A stretch of DNA of 64,000 nucleotides from Caprella mutica (GCA_947561585.1 CANNZV010001638.1:62001-126000); one strand, 5' to 3'. Numbered from the stretch's first letter, positions 1 through 12,315 are shown. Made by a program: numbers and translations. The notes: generated from the letters alone by a model not told the origin.

Positions 1-3000
1 GACGGCAGATTTTCGTGAACGTTTTTCTGGAATGTGTAACTTGCTTCACCCCTCCATACACCTTCGCCTTTAATTTCTGGCAAAACACCTTCAACATTTC
101 TACACTGCGTGTTAATCATTCGATGACAGAAATTACAGTCTCTCGTAGAACCTAGCGAGTCTTTCATGAAAGCGTACTCGGGCTTTTGCTGTGTGATCAT
201 AAGTTTCCTCAGGTCTGAAGATTCGAACTCTTTGGTGTCTTTAGATTCTTTATCGGTTTTGCGACCGGTAAACTCTGCTGATTTTTGTCCCTCTGTAGGT
301 TTTGGTTTAAGATTATCCAAAGGATTGTGTTCAAGGTACATACTCTGGACCACAGGTCTGCCACACTAAATCAGAAAAAAAGAAAAATGATTTAGTGAAT
401 CTTCGTCGAATCCATGATCAACTCTACTATATGAACAATAGTGGGATTTAACGGTTGCTTCGTCAAGTAAGAAAGGAAAGTGGTTCAATGAAGTCACCTA
501 CCACCGTCAGTAACAAACTCACGGGTGCATTTTCTTATCAAGGGACGAAATTTCTAAATTGATAGACATTTAGCCAAACCTAGTAATAATCTAACTAGAA
601 ACAGAGTCAACACTACCGATTTTATATTCATCAATCACCTTCAGAAACACAATAAGTCTGCCCTCACTAGTCGCCATATTAAAATTTATAGAATCAGTCA
701 TCAGATAAAATCAGTTTGATATTTAATTCTTTCAAATTAATCCTAGGTAGAAAAAAAAGGCAACGGTGTCATTAGATTTCAGATTAATCCTTACGATGTT
801 TCTGCTAAAAGTTTTCTACATAATACGGTTGGATTTCAGCTATCCAAAGATTAAATTAAATATCTCAAAGATTAATAACTAAATAATCAACTGTATGAAT
901 GTTTATAAAACTCATGTTTAACCCCGTACGAATAACATAGGAATATCCTATAAATAATTTGAGTTGGAACGGAGCAGGTTGCACTATACCAGTTTATTAA
1001 CAATACCATTAACAGAAAACTATAAACACAATGAGAGTAGAATATTATGGACAGGGAATTATTTGCAATACTCACGTCCAAATCCTGAGTGAAACTGTAG
1101 AGGATGTTCTCAACCCTGCATGTTCCTAATGGAGTATTCTTGAACTTTCCATACGGAATGATTTCGAAGAGGGGCAGATTATCCCCACAGTCTTGGCTAG
1201 GGATCACCTCGGGTACATCGGTCAGCATCCAATACACAGTGGAGGAAAAACTCGCTGAGGAGAAAAAGGATTAAAGATTTAAGCAGTGGTTCTCGGACTT
1301 CCATTTCTCTGCAGGAAACTAAACTGAAAATTACTGAAGATCCCCGGACCATATATTCATAACGTATAGACTATAGTGTCCATAAATCAGTAAATGAATA
1401 CATATTGAAAGTTTATACATGGTCTGGTGCAGCGGTAACTACACTTCATTTAAGTGCCACTTTGCTAATAGAAGGAAATTACATAATTACTGAAAATAGT
1501 AGAAAATGTTACGAACCAAGAAGAGTTCATCGTGATCCTACTTCTGGTTCGTAGATTCACAGCGAATCTCTTTGCTTAAACCTGGACTAAAAAAATGTTG
1601 CAGTTCTATTTCTATCAGCGACTCTGACTTATTCATGGCAAGTTACGAATTATTGGTCGATTTCAGATCTTCAGTAAAAAAATAATTATCATTTAAATTT
1701 TATTGGCATCCCTCTCTCCCTTTTTATCGTTATCCATCATTTATTGCCATTTATTTATCGGTAACTATCCATCAGACGTATCATGGATCCTAATAAAATT
1801 AAAGTTAAATATTAGTACTAAAACCGTAACATACCTTTACTTTTAAATAAGAATTAAAACAATAAATACTCACATATTAGATAAATACCAGCCCCATATA
1901 CAAAGGCGTCTGTGAAGGAACAGTCAGGCCAACCTAGAACATCAACTCTATGTTTCCAACATTCCGAGACAGGGCAGTACCTAAAAAGATAAAGTTATTT
2001 TCATGAACTTAACGATTTATTTCAGAAAACAGCTAATAAATATCTAAAAATCAGTGCTATACATCTCTGAATAAACTATTGATGCAAAGTTATGTATCGC
2101 CTAGGATATCGTGACAGATTAACTCGGTTGTATCTGCAGTATAATAATTATTTGCAATTTAGTAAGGATTTAAAACCAATTCACGTTCTCCACCACCGCG
2201 TGTTACCACAAACACCACGTTCAAGTTCACAACTTGTTCGTGGTGAAGAAGTAGTTAACTTGAACGTGGTGAAAAAGTTCACAGCGTGTTCAACTCACAG
2301 CTCCATCTTATGGGCTGATCCAAATAAGAATAGGTGGTCATGTACTACTTCGAGACAGCAGATTGGATGGATGGAAGGTCTTTCTGACATAACCGATAAC
2401 TTGAAAGATGTCTGCTTTGGGGAAGTAGAACAGTCCTGGTTTGGAACCCAAGTAGAATCGTCCTGTGAAGTATCCACTAATTAGAAACTTCGGATGCTAT
2501 TAAAAATTATTCATAACTTTGATCATTTAACAATTAAATCAGTAGATAGATCTTAAATTAAGATAGAAAAATGGATAGATAGATGCTAAAATTAACTTAA
2601 TAGATAAATACATAGAAGAAATGTGACGCAAGAGTTGCCAACTCAGACCATCTGTATGAAAATATAAATGGATCCGAAAAAAACGAAAATAAAATACAAG
2701 GGACCTCGATGAAACAGACAGACAGGAAAAAAATATCTGAACCACCATTCGTAAACAATGATCTACAATCTAGAGGACATGTTGAACAAGTGAAACTAAC
2801 CTTCTTCTTTGAGTAGGTATCTGGGCAGTTGTCAAGTTTCTCCATTTCGGTCACCTCACGAGATTTCTTTCTAAACGTTCCATATCCACCGGCAAGCAAC
2901 AAGGTATTTCCTTTCCACCAAGCGGTGGCGAAGCTTCGACGATACATCTTGCACTGTTCCGAAACAGATTTGGCTCTAGTGCATTATGAAAAAGAAACAA

Positions 3001-6000
3001 TAAGGAGACAGGCACGGGTAAAATCGAATTTCTTCACTTCTTATGAAGATATATAGTCTTAGGAAGACTCGCACAAATTTCTATGACAACTGATCCTTAT
3101 TACGCTAGTTATAAAGCACATAGTACCCGCAAATTGCTTTCGCTATAGACACGCTTTGGAACGTATCCAGTATGCAGCGTATTAGCGATTACAGGCTTAA
3201 TAGCATCTACAAATAAGAGCTGCTATTGCTTGGCACACTATTTGCCCACGTGTACTGAAATATTAGTGGGCAATTATTTCCCCAATTACTTCCATTCAGA
3301 TTTAGTGCCGGATTTATAGACAATGGGGCGACCTAGTAAGTCCAGGCGTTTTTTGGTCTCGCCTGAAAAGTTGTATTTTACAACTTCTAAACTCAATAAC
3401 TTAAGTTAAAAGTGACGTAGAGACCAATGGTAAATTGCAGAATGATCAGCAATGTGTATTTTATTCACTAAATATTTCCATAAATGAGACCTCCTCTGCT
3501 AACTTTTATGCAAAAACTTCCCCAGTACTTTATTTTTGAAACCCGCTTGCTTCTCTATATCTCTTTTTAGTGCGAGTTATTAAAAATTTTATGAACCCCA
3601 CTATATGGGGGTTTTGGGGGTTAGGGAGGAGAGTCACATAAAAAGTTTTCCTAAATGAAAGTTTGTTCATAAATGATACAAACATGTGAGAAAAAAAGTT
3701 TAAAAACTGTTTGTCCCCTTAAACTATCAATCATCATCTTGATTAAATTTTTGTAAGAATAAATATATCGGATTATGACGAACCTAAGGTTAAGAAAAGT
3801 CATAAAACCTAAATCTATCAATATTATTCATTCAAAATAAGAAGAGATGGAAATTAGCAGTAATTTCCTAATATAGGTAGGAGCGATAAATATTTTCTTA
3901 GTATTGTAAAAGTGAAGGAATTTCTACTCTTTTTATAGGTTCTTGTGAACCATTACAACGACTTAATCTCTGAACAAAAAAAAATCCTTCTTTTTTCAAG
4001 ATGAAATTTAATAGCAATATTAAGATTATATATAAATTAAAAACTCACATATCAATGCACGTCCAACTTCTCTTCGGAATATCATAAACATTCACATCAT
4101 TGGAGAAACAATTGCTCCCGATTTTACTTTCACCACCCAGAAGAATGATTTGTGAACCTGTGAAAAAATAGGTTCCGAGAATAATAGACAATTTTTAACT
4201 GTAGACCTAATTATACAGAGTCTTTTAGAGACAATTTTTTCAGTAGTTAGTACGAAAGGAATTGGAAGAAATGTAATGCCACTAATAGATTTCTATTTAC
4301 CATAGCCATCGACTTTCGTTCCAGTGAACCAAAATTTCATCTCAGTAACAAAGTGGATATTTTTCGAACTAGGATCATATGTTATCGCAAAAGACTTGTT
4401 AATTTCATATTTCTGATTCTGAAAAAGAAGAAGTCATGTATTTGTTATGAATTTCAGAGGAGAATATTGAAATAATGATTGAACAATACTCACAAGTTTA
4501 AAGATAACAGAACAAGGTAACCAGGCAACATTCGAACGTTGGATCTGAATACTCCGTTTGAAAACATTGTCATGTGCCATGTAGGTGTCTATTAGTTTTT
4601 TCTCCGATTTAGATAAATAGAAAGAACATACAGGAAGCTTTCTATGTTCAGATACGAAGGAATCCACTAAATCTTTCAGTTTGACAACAGGATCAGGCTT
4701 CTGCAAACAGTCTTTCAACTGTTCTACCAGACTTAATGTTCCTCCTTCGGAAAAAGGGAAGGTGTAAGTCCTATGAATTCTCGTAGAAGCCCCTACTATA
4801 AAAGCATGCAGGAAAAGTGAAAGGTAATTAACTTTCAGCGTTTCTTGCGGTTCTTCAGATTTCTCCTTTTCTCGTTCTACTAGCGCATCTACGTACTCGT
4901 CAACAACTCCCAGTACGCCCAAACCTCCAGTTGGACTTTGAAGGAGGGGATTTCTCAAAAGCCAGAAGATCTCGGCGGACTCCAAGCTGTTGATATCTGA
5001 AGAGAGTGATCCATCTGTAAATTTCCACATGATTTGACTCATAGTTAATTCCAAAGCGGCTCCAGTGTATTGAGATTCATAATTCAAGTGCTTGGCAGTA
5101 TCAAAACAAATATCGGGCGTCAACTTCGGGTACACATATTTCCAGATTTTCTTCTCAAACTCTGTACACTGGGATGAGGGAAAATATTTTGAGACAACGG
5201 TTTTACCTAATGTACCAAATTAACGAAAAAAAGTTTATTTTGTAATCTTGTTCAAAAGATTCTTTATGATATGTAAAAAGAATTCATAGATTCTAGCGTG
5301 CACAGGCTTAAATTGGTTGAATATCATAGAAAACGAAAAGAGTTTGTGGGGTAACTATTAATTTCATCTATATTTTAACTAATTACAATCAATAGTTGAA
5401 GTACTTTTGTTTATAATTTAACACAGACCACCTCTTACCTGTAAATACGAAGCAGTTTTTGCTATTTGGAGTACATTGCAGATATCACCATCTACTTTGA
5501 AACTAATTGGATTTTTTAAATAATCGACTATTGCTTTCAGACCAAGAGGAGACACCATCTGAAGAATAGAAGTAGAGAACGTCCACATTCTCGATCACAT
5601 AAGAAAAATATCATTTTAACTCTATTTTGATTTTAGAATAGTCAAATATCAAACATAAACTGAGCCTAATTTATATCTTTCACAACAAAAATTGTATTTT
5701 CAATGGATTCAATTCATAAGAAACTAGCCAGGGTGATCTTTTCGAATGGAAAGAGTTTCCATAATTCATTAATCGATTTCATAATTTTAGTAGGAGTTTA
5801 ACTTCTACCTTAGATCTAAAAGTCATATAGCTGACGTCACAAAGACAATCAAATACAAAGGACTGGAAGAAGCAGTCAGAAAAGAAAGTGGCACCATGAA
5901 CAAATTCACCTACCACCGTTGGGGATGAAACTCATATGCATAAAAGCTATCCAGTGAATGCAGTCACCAAGAAATGTGAAGAAAAGGGACACAAGAGCCG

Positions 6001-6909
6001 GTAACTGCACTCATAGTTTGAAGGGGGAAATGAAAAGGTGATAGTAGGGTCACTCAGAGGTAAATTGTGGCCCTATAATTTTTAATCGCGGCCCTCTCAA
6101 GAGAGTCTAAAACATTCTGAACCGAAATTACATTAAAATGGCACAGCTATCAAAAGAAAAGCAGTGCATGCTATAATTTATTAATCTAAGTGTTTAACGT
6201 GTGTTTTGAAGCTATGATGTTTCTGTTTAAATCTGTTGATAGAGGACGCAGTTAGTTAGTGTGCCGCAATTTACCTGCTTCACCCTAATGAAACCTGCAA
6301 AGCATAACCTTAGCACTATTATCTAAAACTGCGATTTGCGTTAAAAATCTTAAAATATGCTAGAATGAAATTATTGAAATAACACATAGGGTGAAGCAGG
6401 TAAATTGCAGCACATCAATTAAAATACTAATAAAAATAATAGTTTGAAAACACTAGGTAGTCAAATTACTAATTAATAAGTTTTTATCTTCGTTTGATAT
6501 AGCAACATTTTAGATAATATTCGGTTCAGCAGGATTTAAGAGACAGAGAATTTGTGTAAAACTAGCAGGACCGCAATTTACCTATTTGACCCTAATCCAT
6601 ATAACAAAAGTTTGGGGGCCCAATGGGACGCCACCCTTTTCTCTCCCATTCACCACAGACGGCTTCAGGATTGAGCTCCTGGGAGCAATAATGTAAAAAA
6701 GTAACCTAGATACTCACACAGCCTGTAAGTTGAGGGCTAAGATCATGGCAAGTCTTTTCAGAGTCTGTGTACTTTCCTGAGTAGAGAGCTTTGAAATAGT
6801 CTGACTGAGACACCAGAGTTCCTTTGGAGATGTTGTACGAGACATCGTCACATTTTAGCTCAACATACTCCTCATCGTCGATTGCTGGCTCAAAATCACA
6901 TTCATCCAT
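1..6909 (-). CDS. BTB-BACK-Kelch (KLHL-like) protein, 3' end beyond window
   Basis: Ten exons fit in phase with GT..AG introns: 6909-6718, 5558-5439, 5168-4494, 4418-4301, 4157-4049, 2975-2801, 2462-2299, 1980-1874, 1254-1076 and 365-<1 (about 734 codons so far, no stop reached). Residues about 15-105 read as a BTB/POZ fold (VELKCDDVSYNISKGTLVSQ, then DYFKALYSGKY), residues 105-329 as a long BACK-like helical region, and residues 330-615 as degenerate Kelch blades (IILLGGESKIG, TLLLAGGYG, DAFVYGAGIYL). KLHL proteins usually act as substrate adaptors of cullin-3 ubiquitin ligases; that role is inferred from the family. The last visible exon is a charged tail with CNFCHR followed by another Cys, which is unusual after a Kelch propeller. 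The start is the first ATG of exon 1. The exact KLHL subfamily cannot be named. Confidence 0.85.
448..540. repeat. Fragment of ~260-bp interspersed repeat (TTTAACGTC family)
   Basis: It carries GGGATTTAACGGTTGCTTCG, then AGAAAGGAAAGTGG and TCACCTACCACCGTCAGT, matching the full copy at 9996-10259. It lies in the last visible intron of the Kelch gene. Confidence 0.55.
5789..6045. repeat. ~260-bp interspersed repeat, TTTAACGTC family
   Basis: Nearly full-length relative of the copy at 9996-10259: it starts AGTAGGAGTTTAAC, contains GGACTGGAAGAAGCAGTCAG and ends with a GAAAAGGTGATAG-like segment. No terminal inverted repeats are seen, so it may be a SINE or other short element; the class is unassigned. 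It abuts the inverted-repeat element that begins at 6046. Confidence 0.65.
6046..6286. mobile_element. MITE-like element, TIR AGGGTCAAGCAGGTAAATTGC
   Basis: Ends are AGGGTCACTCAGAGGTAAATT and the inverted TTTACCTGCTTCACCCT. The interior (GAGAGTCTAAAACATTCTGA, ACGTGTGTTTTGAAG) recurs at 7772-7995 and inverted at 34816-35053. It has no coding capacity and lies in intron 1 of the Kelch gene. Confidence 0.75.
6388..6593. mobile_element. MITE-like element, AGGGTCAAGCAGGTAAATT family
   Basis: Starts AGGGTGAAGCAGGTAAATTG and ends with the inverted CAATTTACCTATTTGACCCT. The interior is diverged from the 6046 copy. It lies between exon 1 and exon 2 of the Kelch gene. Confidence 0.65.
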
Positions 6910-7042
6910 GGCTATTCAACTTTCTTTTAAGATTATAAGAAGTTCAAATCTGGAACAGAAGCGATTAGAAAGTAGAAGAAGTATGTACGAAAAATATTTC
7001 GTATTGTCAAGCAGGTAAATTGCGGCACACTGACTAACTGCG

Positions 7043-7519
7043 GGTGTAGGTCATGAGCCCCCCCCCCCCCCCCCCCCGGTCAAGATCCCCCGGTCAAGAT
7101 CCCCCGGTCAAGATCCCCTCCGGTCAAGATCCCCCCGGTCAAGAGCCCCTCCGGTCAAGAGTCCCCCCCCCCCCCCCGATCACGAGCCCAACCGTTTTTA
7201 AATCCTTATTTACCTATATTATTTAATCCTTATTGACACTTTTGTAGTTCATTACTGATTAGACATAAAGTATATGTATATCGGGGGCGGGCCACCCTCC
7301 GAACCCCTCTGCCAGGTCATTAAACAATCATGAAGTGTGCAGTACAACAAACTAGCGGATACAACAAACTACATCAAACAACATTAGCAACTCTCAGTTA
7401 TTTCTATCTAAGTAGTTCTTCATTTGTTTAACTAGGTAAATAAGGATTAAAAAACAGGGAGGGGAGGCTCGTGACCGGGGGGCTTATGACCTAGGGGGGC
7501 TCATGACCTAGGGGGGTCA
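7043..7519. mobile_element. Foldback element with iterated G/C-rich termini
   Basis: Both ends are runs of GGTCAAGAGCCCCCC-like units in opposite orientation (GTAGGTCATGAGCCC on the left, GGGGCTTATGACCTAGG on the right). Next inward are inverted arms ATCCTTATTTACCTA / TAGGTAAATAAGGATT. The centre holds a GTGTGCAGTACAACAAACTA segment. Two further copies lie at 50844-51270 and 51290-51680. The poly-C runs at 7058-7077 and 7162-7177 are part of the terminus. Confidence 0.65.
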
Positions 7520-7596
7520 ATTATTATTATTATAGTGTTTTTTCTTATATGACCGAAGATTTGAAACTGACCGATAATTGGCAAATACCTAGGGTC

Positions 7597-7771
7597 AGGG
7601 TCACACAGGTAAATTGATACCCTCTCAAGAAAGTTCAAAACCTGCTGAACATTATTTATATACCTAGAAATGTTTCATATCTAAAGAGGAGTGATGCTTG
7701 TTATAATTTACTAATTTCACGAGTGTTTTTCACGAGTGGTGAATTTTTATGGTAAGAGGCCGCAGTTAAGT
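7597..7771. mobile_element. Partial MITE copy, AGGGTCAAGCAGGTAAATT family
   Basis: Begins AGGGTCACACAGGTAAATTG and contains CCCTCTCAAGAAAGTTC. It runs into the next copy at 7772 without its own right terminus, giving a head-to-tail pair. Confidence 0.5.
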
Positions 7772-7995
7772 AGGGTCACGCAGACGCAGGTAAATTGCGT
7801 CCCTTTAATTTATAATTGCGACCATTTCAAGAGAGTCTCTAAACTATTCTGAACCGAAATTACATTAAAATAAAAAGAAGCGCACTGCATGCTATAATTT
7901 ATTAATTAAGTTTTTAGCGTGTGTTTTGAATTTAAGATGTTTCTGTTGTAAGAGGCCGTAGATAGTCAGTGTGCCGCAATTTACCTGCATCACCC
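7772..7995. mobile_element. MITE-like element, AGGGTCAAGCAGGTAAATT family
   Basis: Starts AGGGTCACGCAGACGCAGG and ends GCAATTTACCTGCATCACCCT. The interior closely matches the copy at 6046-6286, including TTCTGAACCGAAATTACATT. Confidence 0.75.
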
Positions 7996-8432
7996 TATTA
8001 TGCCGCAATTCACAAAGTCAAATTGAAAATATATAGGTTAGTTAAATGACGAAATGAAATCATAAATAGTACGATAAAACCTATCAGGCCTATTATGCTA
8101 ATAGGCATCTATAGACTCGGGAGCAGCTGTCTATACCACCTCGCACAACGACATCTGATATCAAATGGCAACTGAAAATAACATTATAACTTCTAATTGT
8201 TAATACATCGTAAAGAGATTCATCAAAATGTGCCTCAGTTTTTTGTATTTTAAATATTATAAATAGATTATTTAACCAGAGCAATGGCTAGTAGCCTTTT
8301 TGAAACACAGGTGGCAGCACACACCATTTTTAGAACAGAAATTTCGACAGTGGTGTATGCTGTGTTTATTTATTTAACTGGATCTTTCCCATTTGCCGAC
8401 CCCTACCAAATGTAATTCAAATTATTTTTTTA

Positions 8433-9068
8433 TTTGTATTTTTGGCCATAGAATTCAAAAATCAAAACTATTTTTTGTAGAAACTAATAGTTATTGAGAT
8501 ATGAGGGTTCAAAGTTATTTATCTCCTATGTATTACTGAAGGATTGGGAACTTTGAAAAAACTCGTGTTTTCACGCTTTTTGGCCAATTTTGGTCAAAGA
8601 TAGACGTTATGTAGTTTGTTGTACTGCACACTTCATGATTGTGTGATGAGCTGGCAGGGGGGTATGGGGGCGGCACGCCCCCCATTACACATATATCAGC
8701 ATTGAAGTAATAAATTGAAAATATCACGGAAACTGGAAATATATTCGATATAGGTATTTCGGGGGGTTCTCCCGCCCCCCGAGCCCCCTGCCAGGTCATT
8801 AATCAATCATGAGTGTGCAGTACAACAAACTAGCGGATACAACAAACTACATTGCAGATTCATGTAAAAAAATCTATATTGTTTAAGTAATTTCGATGAA
8901 AACACGATTTTTTTCAAAATTCTCAATCCTTCAGTAATACATAGGAAATAAATAACTTCAAACCCTCATATCTCAAAAAGTATTAGTTTCTACAAAAAAA
9001 CAGATATGATTTTCGGATTCTATGGACAAAAATACATATAAATTTTTTTATTTAATTTAAATCTGGTG
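8433..9068. mobile_element. Nested foldback: long palindrome around a TACAACAAACTAC element
   Basis: Outer arms of about 150 bp are inverted copies (TTATTGAGATATGAGGGTTC near 8492, and the reverse complement CCTCATATCTC near 8967). Inner arms are a second inverted pair: GTAGTTTGTTGTACTGCACA at 8610 and TGTGCAGTACAACAAACTA at 8814. The centre is AT-rich. No protein is encoded. Confidence 0.65.
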
Positions 9069-9262
9069 GAGGTCGTCAAATAGAAAAGATCAATGTAACT
9101 ATATGATGTCCGTTTCTTAAGAATGATAGGAAATTTGTATAATTTGAGTTATTGGAATCTTAAAAATTGGAAAGGATTTGGAGAAAATGATATCTAAGAG
9201 ATGGCTATTGGTGAGACTATGAAGCAGTTGGCATAAAGGTATATCTTTTAGAACTAATAACT

Positions 9263-9320
9263 AGGGTTGTGACAATATGCACTTCAAATCATAGATCTTA
9301 AGAATATCATAGACGAAATG
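9263..9320. mobile_element. Half copy of the GTTGTGACAATATGC element
   Basis: Matches one end of the elements at 11888-12056 and 42776-42960 (CTAGGGTTGTGACAATATGC, then AATATCATAGACGAAATG). The other end was not found. Confidence 0.45.
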
Positions 9321-9995
9321 AAATGGGATTAAACAAGTCTGGAAAACCCGTTATTTTTAACAGGAAAGTAAACTAGTAACTGATTTAGTATGGCATCTTT
9401 TGTTTAACTATTTTTTTTTTGTAAATATCCATTTTTACTGAAATAATAGCCGAAAATCCATTTTCATTGATACCATTTTAAATAAAGTAGAATATGATCG
9501 AAAATGGGAACAGTCCAATAAATCGGAACTTATCCCAGTGCTCATGACGGCAGGGTGGTGATGGAGTGCTCAGGAACCAGGGGTAGCACACTGTATGCCC
9601 CTTAGGTGCTGACTAAGAATTATTGATTTTATTTTTAACTTTTTTTAGTCTACGCAGGGTGGCTCTACGACATGGTAAACTTGATTAAAACTTTAGCAAC
9701 GCCAGCACCCTCCTTGAATATTTCAAAATCTGATTTCCTTTGAATATTTTTTTTTAATTTTAAAAGAATCCCAACTTCATTATTCTAGAGATAAAATAAT
9801 GTTCTAATTTGATAGTGAGTATAAAAGTTTCTCTAAGCTTTTTAAATTAAGTTTCAATGAAACAAAATGCAAGTGAATATTTTATTTAATAAAATAGAGA
9901 TTTTCCATAACAGAATACCTATATAGACTTCAAAAATAGAATATAAATTTGTGTCAACATTTTGATGAACGGATGCTACCTTAATTAATTAATTA

Positions 9996-10259
9996 AGTAG
10001 GGGTTTAACGTCTGCTTCGAAACCAAGACATATCGCTGACGTTAAAAGGAAATTAAATACAAGGGACTGGAAGAAGCAGTCAGAAAGGAAAGTGGCTCCG
10101 TGAACAGTCACCTACCACCGTCAGTGACAATGCTCATTGATGCAGAAAAGCTACTCCGTGAATGCAGTCACTTACCAAGGAATGTGACGAAACGGGACAC
10201 AAGCACCGGTGGCTGCACTCACGGATGGAAGAGGAAAATGAAGAGGTGGTAGTAAATGA
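9996..10259. repeat. ~260-bp interspersed repeat, TTTAACGTC family (best copy)
   Basis: The fullest copy in the window, from AGTAGGGGTTTAACGTCTGC to GAAGAGGTGGTAGTAAATGA. Relatives lie at 448-540, 5789-6045, 12215-12315 and 13675-13787. It has no terminal inverted repeat, and I see no tRNA A/B box, so its class is open. Confidence 0.65.
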
Positions 10260-10641
10260 ATATCCCTAGCGCTGTGTTCCAATATTGCAAGTAGCGTTAG
10301 AAAAATAATTATAAGATCTTTATTTAATATGAACATATTTCAGTGCTACCTACTTTTCATTAAGCGAAAACTGTGAATTAATATCAACTCGTGAGAAAAT
10401 AAATAATAAACATTTAACAAATAACAATAAATAAAGACGAAGATATTCTTGCTAGAACAAAATATACAATAACCGTTAAATTAACAATGTTCATGTATTT
10501 AAAGTTTAACTAGGGTCACTGCAATTGTGTAAAATAATTAATAGTCATGGTTAGAAGTCGCTATATTGTACATTTATGAAAAATGAACATTTTAATATAA
10601 ATACATTAAATGGAGTTTGAATGAAATTCAATCTGTGAAGT

Positions 10642-10916
10642 TTAAAGGGCCGTACACACGCAGGGTGTTTCAAGTCTTTTCACCAGACTTTTTGCTAAGC
10701 TCCTCCTACTTTTACCACGAGAATATAAGAAAAAAACGATGTAATTATTATTTCTTTTTAGTTATTCTCCGTGATACCTGCAGGTATCATTGATACCAAC
10801 TAAAATAAATAATAATTATATCGTTTTTTCTTATATTCTCGTGGTAAAAGTAGGAGGAGCTTAGCAAAAAGTCTGGTGAAAAGACTTAAAACACCATGCG
10901 TGTGTACGGCCCTTTA
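10642..10916. mobile_element. Foldback MITE, TIR AAAGGGCCGTACACACGC
   Basis: A nearly complete hairpin of about 270 bp. The outer arms AAAGGGCCGTACACACGCAG and its inverse are followed by inverted AGCTCCTCCTACTTTTACCA and TATTCTCGTGGTAAAAGTAG. The loop region is a palindrome around GATACCTGCAGGTATC. TA flanks both ends, consistent with a Tc1/mariner-type target, but this is an inference. Confidence 0.8.
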
Positions 10917-11138
10917 TATAGAAATGGTGATTAGCGATAGACGGACATGAAAATTTATTGTGATGAAACAATTCTCTGGTGGTTTAGAAAAGAAAACTAT
11001 GAGTAATAATTTGGACATTTGAAATGGATGAACAGTAATAGAATTTAGAAATGTTTGAGATTAGAGGACAAAATAGACCTAGCAGATTGAAAGGGTGGAA
11101 ACATATATTAAAATTTCAGTGGGGGTTTAACGTAAGTC

Positions 11139-11392
11139 TAGATTAATTAAAAGGGAAAACTTAAAATAAAAGGGGAAAACCTTAGATTGAAAGGGAAAAC
11201 CCTAGATTAAAAGGGAAAACCCTAGATTAAAAGGGAAAAACCTAAATTGAAAGGGAAAACCTTAGATTGAAAGGGAAAACCCTAGATTAAAAGGGAAAAA
11301 CCTAGATTGAAAGGGAAAACCCTAGATTAAGAGGGGAAAACTTAGATTAAAGGGGAAAACCTAGATTAAGAGGGGAAACCCCAGATTAGATA
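11139..11392. repeat. Minisatellite, ~20-bp unit AAAGGGAAAACCCTAGATT
   Basis: About a dozen head-to-tail copies with small variants. It lies in the spacer between the Kelch gene and the SLC35E1-type gene. Confidence 0.9.
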
Positions 11393-11681
11393 GAAAATTA
11401 AACTTAATATAGAGAGAATAAACAGAGATTATAAATGGGGAATTTAAAATCTAGATAAAATCTTATTGCAATATAACAACTGCATTATCATAGAATTAAG
11501 TAAATACCTTATTTTAATAATACAATTACTTCCTAAATTGCCTTTGTTCAAAATTGATTACATCTTCAGATCTACAATATAGGAAAACTAGTGGTGATAG
11601 AGATATATAATTTACAGAGAGCACCAAAAGAAACTGTCCCTATTTCTTTGGTATTACCATTAGTTACTTAAACATTGAGGG

Positions 11682-11838
11682 CAACATACGAATTATAGGA
11701 CGGTTTCCAATCTTCGTTCAAATTAAGAAAAAGTGTAGCTACCAGCAGGTATCATAGCTACAGATTAAAATAATAATTATTATATACTTTTCCTTGCATG
11801 ATCGACGATGTGGAACCGTCCCATAATTTGTAAGTTAC
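11682..11838. mobile_element. Foldback MITE, GGTAAGTTATGAATTATCGG family (diverged)
   Basis: Inverted arms ACGAATTATAGGACGGTT and ACCGTCCCATAATTTGTAAG flank a shortened core (CAGCAGGTATCATAGCT). Confidence 0.6.
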
Positions 11839-11887
11839 TCTAGTTAGTTGCTTTTTACATCCAATAAGGTTTCGGATGATTAGTGCT

Positions 11888-12056
11888 AGAGTTGTGACAA
11901 TATGCTTTTAAATTCATAAATCCTGAAACAATTGAGGACGGAGAGAATTGAAGAGTATTGAATGGTTCTACACCAGCGGTATATAGTATTCGATACCATT
12001 TCATTAAGGATATTCTTGGGATCTATGTTTTTCAAGGCATATTGTCACAACCCTAG
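11888..12056. mobile_element. MITE-like element, TIR CTAGRGTTGTGACAATATGC
   Basis: Left end CTAGAGTTGTGACAATATGC, right end GCATATTGTCACAACCCTAG. Inner inverted arms include GAGGACGGAGAGAATTGAA. A second copy is at 42776-42960. Confidence 0.7.
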
Positions 12057-12214
12057 TGTTCACATTTTGGGCACAGACTTCCTAACTCTAAAGCGAAAAC
12101 ATTTAGGCCAATATCATGGAAGACCTTCGATTGAAAGGACGGACTGAAAGTTTAATCTTCAAAAGATAAATAATTTTTTTAACAGACATTATTTATCCAT
12201 TAATTTATTAGTAG

Positions 12215-12315
12215 GTTTACGTCTGCCTGGGAAGCAAAAGGCCTTATCGTAGACGTCAAAAGTAAATTAAATACAAGGGACTGGAAGAAACAGTCAGAAA
12301 GAAAAGTGGAGCCAT
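12215..12315. repeat. Truncated TTTAACGTC-family repeat
   Basis: Matches the first ~100 bp of the 9996-10259 copy, including AGACGTCAAAAGTAAATTAA and GGACTGGAAGAAACAGTCAG, then stops. Confidence 0.55.

Noticed and set aside
887..1237. Open frame continuing past the exon at 1254-1076
   Set aside because: Only the part to 1076 is coding; a consensus donor (GAC|GTGAGT) follows and the remainder is intron.
2092..2484. 130-codon plus-strand open frame
   Set aside because: Antisense to the exon at 2462-2299 of the Kelch gene, which fits in phase with its neighbours. The protein is unlike anything recognised.
10642..10916. Possible microRNA hairpin gene
   Set aside because: The long perfect stem with TIRs and multiple copies fits a MITE; without small-RNA data an miRNA call is not supportable.
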